Source: CAZADA01 sp964526675
GTDB taxonomy: Bacteria > Pseudomonadota > Alphaproteobacteria > Caulobacterales > Maricaulaceae
NCBI GenBank assembly: GCA_964526675.1
Contig: CAZGLY010000065.1
Span: forward strand, 1 to 12,122
Reading direction: 5' to 3'
Length of the DNA: 12,122 bases
Shown: piece after piece, positions 7,284 to 12,122 of the stretch
Layout: each line of letters begins with the position of its first letter
Numbering within the stretch: the first letter of the stretch is position 1
Position numbers and translations under genes: made by a program
Notes under the pieces: model-generated
What the model was told of the DNA's origin: nothing
Seen by the model: only the letters and a program-made list of their open reading frames with translations
Databases searched by the model: none

Positions 7284-7876
7284 GACGGCAACGCGTTGTG
7301 CGCCCTCAACAAGCGCAGCAGGGACAGGAGCGGCAGCCCCAAAATGGCGAAATAATCGCCCTCGACGTGGTCAAACAATTGCGCGCCAAGGCCTTCGAAT
7401 TGATAGCACCCGACGCTCGACAAAATGTCCTCGCCCGCTTGGGCCAGGTACGCCTCGAGGAATTCCCGGCTGAGGCTCCTCATGGTCAATCGCGAGATTT
7501 GCACATGGCGTTCGAGGATCGCGCCGTCGCGCCCCAGCACCATCCCATTCACGAGCTCATGCGTTTTGCCGCTCAACGCCTCGAGGCGGGCGCGCGCGTC
7601 CGCCATGGTGGCGACTTTGTCGAAGAGCGCTCCGTCCAAACGGAGGATCTGATCCGCCGCCACTACGACGGCGGATCCCACGTCTCCGGCTGCCGCCGCT
7701 TTCGCTTCCGCGAGCGCAACAGCCACCTCTTCGCCGGGCGCGCCGGTCATGGACGTCTTGATCGCCCCCTCGTCGACCCCAGGACGCACGACCCGAAACG
7801 CCACCCCGGCGTTGGTCAGAATGCGCGCGCGGATCGCGCTTCCCGACGCCAAGACGATCGGTTTTGACGCGTTCAT
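7280..7876 (-). CDS. Maf-family nucleotide pyrophosphatase, YceF-like by signature
   Basis: Maf proteins hydrolyse non-canonical or excess nucleoside triphosphates to monophosphates and pyrophosphate. The 198-residue product has the N-terminal L-A-S-G-S-A-I-R-A-R-I-L (S-x-S-x-x-R signature, 11-16), the catalytic acidic A-A-D-Q-I-L (Asp75), L-S-G-K-T-H (101-106), G-C-Y-Q-F-E-G (156-162) and V-E-G-D-Y-F-A-I-L-G-L-P-L (171-183). Asp-Gln rather than Asp-Thr after the active-site Ala resembles E. coli YceF, which prefers 7-methyl-GTP, more than YhdE, which prefers dTTP/UTP; substrate here is inference. Lys87 sits in D-K-V-A where family members usually have K-P. The ATG (7874-7876) overlaps the ppsR TGA as ATGA. 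Confidence 0.92.
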   Translation of the reverse strand: MNASKPIVLASGSAIRARILTNAGVAFRVVRPGVDEGAIKTSMTGAPGEEVAVALAEAKAAAAGDVGSAVVVAADQILRLDGALFDKVATMADARARLEALSGKTHELVNGMVLGRDGAILERHVQISRLTMRSLSREFLEAYLAQAGEDILSSVGCYQFEGLGAQLFDHVEGDYFAILGLPLLSLLRLLRAHNALPS

Positions 7877-8736
7877 TGGCCCTGCTGTTCCCGATGATCC
7901 GCCAGCAAATTCATGATTTGCGCCGCTGTCTCCTCCACCGAGCGGCGGGTGACGTCAATCATCGGCCATCCCTTGCTCTTAAACAGACGCTTCGCCTGCA
8001 CCACCTCGTCGCGGACGGCCCGGCCGTCCACATAGGCCGTGTCGCGGTCGGCCCTCAGGCCCAACAGGCGATTGCGCCGAATTGTCACCAAACGGTCGGG
8101 CGTGGCGGTCAGCCCAACGATCAGCGGCGCCGTCAGCGTTTGCACCTGAGGCGGCAACGGAACCCCGGGGACCAAAGGCACATTCGCCGCGCGGACCCCG
8201 CGATGGGCGAGATACATGGTGGTCGGCGTTTTCGAAGTCCGGCTCACCCCCACCAACACGACGTCGGCCTGGTGGAGGCTGTCCAGCTGTTGGCCGTCGT
8301 CATGGGCCATCGCAAAGTCGAGCGCTTCGATCCGGTGGTAATAGTGGTCGTCCAGCGCCCGTTGAGCGCCGATGCGCTGCTGCACCGGCAAGCCGATGTA
8401 GCGCGACAGGGTCGCGAGCATCGGATCCAAAACCGCCACGCATGGCAGACCGAGTTCCGCGCACCGCAGCTCCAACGTGCGGCGCAAGGTCTCATCGAGG
8501 ATGGTGAAGAACACCACGCCCGGCGCGTCCGCGACGGCGTCCAGGACGCGTTGCATCTGACGCGGCGAGCGCACCAGCGCGTAGAAGTGCTCGATCGGGA
8601 TGATCTGATCGAACTGCGCAACGGACGCCTTCATCACATTCGTCAGCGTCTCGCCGGTGGAATCCGACACCAGATGAACGTGGAAATACAACGGAAGCCG
8701 CCGATTCCGCGGATCGTTGTCCGATGGGTTCTCCAC
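7873..8736 (-). CDS. ppsR: Pyruvate phosphate dikinase / PEP synthase regulatory protein (DUF299)
   Basis: This bifunctional enzyme inactivates PPDK or PEP synthase by ADP-dependent threonine phosphorylation and reactivates it by phosphate-dependent dephosphorylation. The 287-residue product shows F-H-V-H-L-V-S-D-S-T-G-E-T (18-30), H-Y-x-x-x-x-x-A-L-D-F-A-x-x-H-D-D-G (131-148), and the family's unusual P-loop G-V-S-R-T-S-K-T (163-170) followed by P-T-T-M-Y-L-A. Which partner it controls is not decidable because neither target gene is in the window. It starts at a GTG (8734-8736) with GGGAGG 4 bases upstream on the minus strand. It is the first gene of the leftward operon and borders the spacer proposed as replication origin; in Caulobacter the same family sits beside the origin (from memory). 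Confidence 0.94.
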   Translation of the reverse strand: MENPSDNDPRNRRLPLYFHVHLVSDSTGETLTNVMKASVAQFDQIIPIEHFYALVRSPRQMQRVLDAVADAPGVVFFTILDETLRRTLELRCAELGLPCVAVLDPMLATLSRYIGLPVQQRIGAQRALDDHYYHRIEALDFAMAHDDGQQLDSLHQADVVLVGVSRTSKTPTTMYLAHRGVRAANVPLVPGVPLPPQVQTLTAPLIVGLTATPDRLVTIRRNRLLGLRADRDTAYVDGRAVRDEVVQAKRLFKSKGWPMIDVTRRSVEETAAQIMNLLADHREQQGQ

Positions 8737-9102
8737 CGCCCCTCCCGAGCTTGAAGATGGCGCGGCGCCGATGGTGAAGGGCCTGTTGATAGCGCTCTCC
8801 TTTCGACCGCCGGGGCGTAGACGCCGTGTCTCTCTCGCCTCTCGCTCACCCGTTCTTCACCGGAGCTTCCATTCGGGTCGCTGAGACGCTCAAGGGCTGT
8901 GAAGCATATACCCCTTGACTCGCCAAGTGCTGGCGATCCTTAAACCGAAGACGATTGACCTGACGTCCCCACCCAAGAGGCGGCGGCGCATCCTCCGTGA
9001 GCCCACGGTGGAAAGCGTGTGTGCGACGCCGCGCCGCGACGTTCTCCCAAGCGGCAACAACAGCAACCACATGATCTCATCTCGATGTGAAAGGAAACGG
9101 GC
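8737..9102. other. Divergent ppsR/hemE spacer, candidate chromosomal replication origin
   Basis: These 366 bases separate the leftward ppsR operon from rightward hemE and contain no convincing gene. By synteny the Caulobacter origin lies at this place, between hemE and the ppsR-type gene. Visible contents: a pyrimidine-rich tract on the plus strand (about 8827-8860), short arms GGCGT/ACGCC (8814-8825), an A/T-richer core (about 8895-8960) with CATATA, one GANTC site (GACTC 8917-8921, the CcrM methylation target), a 6-bp inverted repeat (8920-8936), and one CtrA half-site-like TTAA (8940-8943). The best DnaA-box match, TTCTCCACC (8729-8737, 7 of 9), straddles the left edge, and others are 6 of 9 or worse. 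No paired TTAA-N7-TTAA site is present. Both operons must also carry their promoters here, but I could not assign them. Origin identity is inference. Confidence 0.42.
8920..8936. repeat. Inverted repeat TCGCCA-N5-TGGCGA in the ppsR/hemE spacer
   Basis: The sequence TCGCCAAGTGCTGGCGA has perfect 6-base arms around a 5-base centre. It lies in the A/T-richer core of the spacer, overlaps the GANTC site at its left edge and is 10 bases from CATATA. The form suits a dimeric regulator's operator or a small hairpin. No regulator is identified. Confidence 0.5.
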
Positions 9103-10149
9103 ATGGCGGTTGAGCGATTGATGACCCGAACGCTCCAGGGCGAAACCATCTCGCCACCCCCGATATGGCTGATGCGTCAGGCTGGACGCTATCTGCCGGA
9201 GTATCGCGCGTTGCGCGCGGAAGTGCCCAATTTCATCGAGTTTTGCTTTGATGTCCCACGGGCCGCCGAAGTGACGCTGCAGCCCATTCGGCGTTACGGC
9301 TTCGACGCCTCGATCGTGTTCGCCGACATTCTGCTTCTGCCCCACGTGATCGGCGCAGAGGTCCGATTCGTTGAGAACGAGGGACCGCGACTGGAGCCGC
9401 TCACGAACCCGGCCCGGGTCGAGTCCTTGGATTGGGACGCGGCGGCCGCCGGCCTCGCGCCGGTTGGCGACACGGTGCGCCGCGTGCGTGCAGGCTTGCC
9501 GGAGGCGACCGCGCTGATCGGCTTCGCCGGCGCGCCGTGGACCGTGGCCACCTACATGCTCGGCGGCGGCGGCGGGGACGCTGGCCGGCGCCGCGCGCGC
9601 GCCTGGGCGACGGCGAATTTGGACGCCGCCGACGCGTTGCTGGCGCGGTTGGCGGACGCCACGGCGGATTATCTCGCCATGCAGGTGGAGGCCGGCGCGG
9701 ACAGCGTGAAGCTGTTCGAGAGCTGGGCGGAAGGGCTGTCGCCGCCCTTGTTCGAGCGGTTTGTGATGGCGCCCACCACGCGATGCATCACGCGCTTGCG
9801 CGCTGCTGGCGTCACGGCGCCGGTGATTGGCTTTCCGCGCGGCGCCGGGCCCTTGTCCTTGGAGTTCCAGCGCACCGGGGTGAACGCGATCGCCCTCGAT
9901 ATGGCGTTGGCGAGCCCGTGGGCGGCTGAGGCCTTTCCCAAAAGCTTTCCCCTTCAAGGCGGGCTTGATCCGGCGGTTCTCGTGGCTGGCGGCCCCATGT
10001 TGAAGAGTGAGATCCAGCGCCTCGTGAAGCAATTCTCGGATCGACCGTATATCTTCAACCTCGGTCATGGCATTTGGCCGGAGACGCCGCCGGAGCATGT
10101 GGCGGATTTGATCGCGTGGGTGCGCGATCCTGCGTTGCAGGCCGCGTAG
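9103..10149 (+). CDS. hemE: Uroporphyrinogen decarboxylase
   Basis: HemE removes four acetate carboxyls from uroporphyrinogen III to give coproporphyrinogen III in haem synthesis. The 348-residue product has the signature P-I-W-L-M-R-Q-A-G-R-Y-L-P-E-Y-R (20-35) with substrate arginines 25 and 29, V-F-A-D-I (Asp75, key catalytic or binding residue), G-F-A-G-A-P-W-T with Tyr151 just after, L-Q-G-G-L-D-P (284-290) and F-N-L-G-H-G-I (His322). A Gly run (154-158) and F-E-S-W-A-E-G, where relatives often show F-D-S-W-A-G, are small local variations. The ATG is preceded by AAGGA 8 bases upstream, a good ribosome site. It is followed after 19 bases by hemJ, also a haem gene, so the two probably form an operon. 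It is the first rightward gene from the candidate origin. Confidence 0.97.
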   Translation: MAVERLMTRTLQGETISPPPIWLMRQAGRYLPEYRALRAEVPNFIEFCFDVPRAAEVTLQPIRRYGFDASIVFADILLLPHVIGAEVRFVENEGPRLEPLTNPARVESLDWDAAAAGLAPVGDTVRRVRAGLPEATALIGFAGAPWTVATYMLGGGGGDAGRRRARAWATANLDAADALLARLADATADYLAMQVEAGADSVKLFESWAEGLSPPLFERFVMAPTTRCITRLRAAGVTAPVIGFPRGAGPLSLEFQRTGVNAIALDMALASPWAAEAFPKSFPLQGGLDPAVLVAGGPMLKSEIQRLVKQFSDRPYIFNLGHGIWPETPPEHVADLIAWVRDPALQAA

Positions 10150-10168
10150 AGGCTGCGGAGGAGGCTGC

Positions 10169-10627
10169 GTGAGCGCCATCAGCGATATCTTGGGCGGACC
10201 GCTCTACCAGTGGATCAAAGCGCTGCATGTGCTGAGCGTGATCGCGTGGATGGCCGGCCTGCTCTATCTGCCGCGCCTCTACGTTTATCACGTCGGCGCC
10301 ACGCCCGCCGGCGAGCTCGACACCACGTTGATCCAACAAGAGCGTCGCTTGCTGCGATTCATTATGAACCCGGCCATGATCGCCGCGTGGGCGCTCGGCC
10401 TGGCGATGATCGCCGGGCGGCCCGAATTGCTCACCTTTGGCTGGCTCCAGCTCAAACTGGTCGCCATTGTCGCGATGACCGGCCTGCACCATGTGTACGC
10501 CAGAGCGCGGAAGGCCTTCGCGGCGGGCGCGAACACGCGTTCGGAGCGTTATTGGCGAATCATCAACGAAGGGCCCGCTATTCTCGCCATCGTGATCGTC
10601 ATTATGGCGGTTGTGGAGCCGTTTTGA
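10169..10627 (+). CDS. hemJ: Protoporphyrinogen IX oxidase HemJ, integral membrane protein
   Basis: HemJ oxidises protoporphyrinogen IX to protoporphyrin IX in the inner membrane, replacing HemG or HemY in many alphaproteobacteria and cyanobacteria. The 152-residue product has four likely membrane segments (about 13-35, 66-83, 92-110, 135-149). Conserved family features are seen: W-I-K-A-L-H (His20), W-M-A-G-L-L-Y-L-P-R-L, Q-E-R-R-L-L-R, the W-L-Q-L-K-L segment (Lys96), H-H (107-108), I-I-N-E-G-P and the C-terminal V-V-E-P-F. The start is the GTG at 10169-10171, with GGAGGAGG ending 5 bases upstream. Length equals typical HemJ. It lies 19 bases after hemE, an association that fits its role. 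Confidence 0.95.
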   Translation: MSAISDILGGPLYQWIKALHVLSVIAWMAGLLYLPRLYVYHVGATPAGELDTTLIQQERRLLRFIMNPAMIAAWALGLAMIAGRPELLTFGWLQLKLVAIVAMTGLHHVYARARKAFAAGANTRSERYWRIINEGPAILAIVIVIMAVVEPF

Positions 10628-10674
10628 TCTCCGTGAGAGCGTTGTCTTGACGAACGCCGCGTCTTGTGGCTCGG

Positions 10675-10683
10675 TGTGGACAC
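10675..10683 (-). other. Weak DnaA-box-like site in the hemJ/rho spacer
   Basis: TGTGGACAC on the plus strand matches 7 of 9 positions of TGTGGATAA, the complement of the DnaA box. A second TGTGG starts 10 bases earlier at 10665. The similarity is weak and may be chance. Confidence 0.2.
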
Positions 10684-10711
10684 GGGAAGGCTTCACAGCC
10701 AGCACTATGAC

Positions 10712-10726
10712 GGCCGCACTCCGGCC
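10712..10726 (+). other. GC hairpin in the rho leader
   Basis: GGCCG (10712-10716) and CGGCC (10722-10726) can pair around a 5-base loop, followed by CTTCTTCCC. The stem is short and the tail is not a clean U-tract, so it is a poor intrinsic terminator for hemEJ. It could be part of a structured rho leader, since rho is autoregulated in some bacteria. Confidence 0.25.
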
Positions 10727-10817
10727 CTTCTTCCCGCGTATTTAAACGCCGCTCCACGAACAGAGATGCGCCGCGCCGTGATCCCGGCGGCCATGAACCA
10801 CGTCCGAAAGACTTACT

Positions 10818-12119
10818 ATGACCAAAGCGTCTGACGCAGAGAGCATCGGCGATCTCAAGTCGATGACTCTCGATGATTTGAAAAAGCGCGGCCCGACAGA
10901 ACTCTTAGCGTATGCTGAGACGCTTGAAATCGAAAACGCGTCCTCAATGCGCAAACAAGACATGATGTTTGCCATCCTGAAGGAGCTTGCTGAGCGCGGG
11001 GTGGAAATCTCCGGCGGCGGCGTCCTTGAAGTGCTTCAAGATGGGTTCGGATTTCTCCGCGCGCCGGAAGCAAACTACCTCCCCGGCCCTGATGACATTT
11101 ATGTCAGCCCCTCGCAGATCCGTCGGTTCGGTTTGCGGACCGGCGACACCGTCGATGGTCAGATCCGCGCCCCGCGCGACGGCGAGCGTTACTTCGCCCT
11201 CGTGAAGGTCGCCAACATCAATTTCGAAGATCCGGATCGCGCCCGCCACAAAGTGCATTTCGACAATCTGACGCCGCTCTACCCGAATGAGCGCTTCCAG
11301 ATGGAGATCGATGACCCGACCCGCAAAGACCGTTCAGGTCGCGTGATCGACATCGTGGCGCCGCTCGGCAAAGGCCAGCGGGCGCTGATCGTCGCGCCGC
11401 CACGCACGGGTAAGACGGTGCTCCTGCAGAACATCGCGCACTCGATCGAAGCGAATCATCCCGAGTGCTACGTGATCGTACTGCTCATCGACGAGCGGCC
11501 GGAAGAAGTGACCGACATGCAGCGGTCCGTCCAAGGCGAGGTGATCTCCTCGACCTTTGATGAGCCCGCGTCGCGTCACGTTCAAGTCGCCGAGATGGTG
11601 ATCGAAAAAGCCAAGCGACTGACCGAACACGGCCGCGACGTGGTGATCCTGCTCGACTCCATCACCCGCCTTGGGCGCGCCTACAACACCGTAGTGCCGA
11701 GCTCCGGCAAGGTGCTCACCGGCGGCGTGGACGCCAACGCTCTCCAACGGCCCAAGCGCTTCTTTGGCGCGGCGCGGAACCTCGAGGAAGGCGGCAGCCT
11801 CACCATCATCGCCACCGCGCTGATCGACACGGGCAGCCGCATGGACGAGGTGATCTTTGAGGAGTTCAAAGGCACCGGCAACAGCGAGATCGTCCTTGAT
11901 CGGAAGGTGGCCGATAAGCGGGTGTTCCCCGCCATGGACGTCACGAAGTCCGGCACGCGGAAAGAAGAGCTGCTCGTCGACAAGCAGATCCTGCAGAAAA
12001 TGTACGTGCTGCGCCGGATCTTGAACCCGATGGGCACGCAGGACGCGATCGAATTCCTGCTCGACAAGCTGCGTCAGGCGAAGAACAACGACGACTTCTT
12101 CCAGAGCATGAACACCTAG
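10818..12119 (+). CDS. rho: Transcription termination factor Rho
   Basis: Rho is the hexameric RNA-dependent ATPase helicase that ends transcription at C-rich untranslated RNA. The 433-residue product is complete. It has the Rho N-terminal helical domain (about 15-60), a cold-shock-like RNA-binding domain with G-F-G-F-L-R (76-81), the Walker A motif A-P-P-R-T-G-K-T (193-200), Walker B L-L-I-D-E (222-226), L-D-S-I-T-R-L-G-R-A-Y-N (279-290), the secondary-site loop S-S-G-K-V-L-T-G-G (295-303), and D-R-K-V-A-D-K-R-V-F-P-A (361-372). There is no N-terminal insertion of the kind seen in actinobacteria or Bacteroidota. The ATG has only a modest ribosome site (GAAAGA). The 190-base gap after hemJ and the weak link to the haem genes suggest its own promoter, which I could not place. 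The stop ends 3 bases before the window edge. Confidence 0.98.
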   Translation: MTKASDAESIGDLKSMTLDDLKKRGPTELLAYAETLEIENASSMRKQDMMFAILKELAERGVEISGGGVLEVLQDGFGFLRAPEANYLPGPDDIYVSPSQIRRFGLRTGDTVDGQIRAPRDGERYFALVKVANINFEDPDRARHKVHFDNLTPLYPNERFQMEIDDPTRKDRSGRVIDIVAPLGKGQRALIVAPPRTGKTVLLQNIAHSIEANHPECYVIVLLIDERPEEVTDMQRSVQGEVISSTFDEPASRHVQVAEMVIEKAKRLTEHGRDVVILLDSITRLGRAYNTVVPSSGKVLTGGVDANALQRPKRFFGAARNLEEGGSLTIIATALIDTGSRMDEVIFEEFKGTGNSEIVLDRKVADKRVFPAMDVTKSGTRKEELLVDKQILQKMYVLRRILNPMGTQDAIEFLLDKLRQAKNNDDFFQSMNT

Positions 12120-12122
12120 GCC

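Noticed and set aside
8729..8737. TTCTCCACC as a DnaA box
   Set aside because: It matches 7 of 9 positions but overlaps the ppsR start codon and has no strong partner box nearby; not called as a feature on its own.
8915..8944. TTGACT as a -35 element for hemE
   Set aside because: Seventeen to eighteen bases downstream only CCTTAA or CTTAAA is found, a poor -10 match, so no promoter was called.
8890..10179. 429-codon open frame on the minus strand
   Set aside because: It is antisense to hemE, which has all its catalytic motifs; the product is low-complexity Arg/His-rich sequence.
1..12122. Search by eye for CRISPR arrays, tandem repeats, IS ends and tRNA genes
   Set aside because: No regularly spaced repeats, transposase motifs, paired terminal repeats with target duplications, or tRNA cloverleaf signatures were seen.

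Overview
The window looks like a core-chromosome segment of a GC-rich alphaproteobacterium, probably near Caulobacterales or Maricaulales/Hyphomonadaceae. This placement rests on gene content and order (tim44-mltA-smr opposite secB; dnaQ-coaE-aroE-maf-ppsR opposite hemE-hemJ-rho) and is an inference; I could not run a search. I see no IS element, phage gene, tRNA, rRNA or CRISPR array.

Layout, left to right. (1) The 3' part of hisE (+) converges on a gene (-) for a DRGH-type DNA/RNA non-specific endonuclease with what looks like a C-terminal lamin-tail-like domain. (2) A tight leftward operon, tim44-mltA-smr (-), follows: a Tim44-domain membrane protein, a lytic transglycosylase lipoprotein and an Smr-domain protein. 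(3) secB (+) is transcribed divergently from tim44 and converges on dnaQ. (4) A second leftward operon, ppsR-maf-aroE-coaE-dnaQ (-), has its first four genes chained by three ATGA stop/start overlaps. (5) A 366-base spacer (8737-9102) separates this operon from the rightward genes. (6) hemE and hemJ (two haem-pathway steps) and rho run rightward; rho is complete and ends three bases before the window edge.

The most notable region is the ppsR/hemE spacer. From established knowledge, the replication origin of Caulobacter crescentus lies beside hemE, with a ppsR-maf-aroE-coaE-dnaQ-secB order on the other side. Here most genes point away from the same spacer, and in sampled lines C exceeds G to its left while G exceeds C to its right. 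I therefore propose it as the candidate chromosomal origin. I found no consensus DnaA box and no paired CtrA site in it, so the claim rests on synteny and polarity.

The genes are mostly housekeeping: histidine, shikimate, CoA and haem synthesis, replication proofreading, protein export, envelope remodelling and transcription termination. The least understood gene is the endonuclease, which appears to lack a signal peptide when read from its best-supported start and has no obvious immunity partner beside it.
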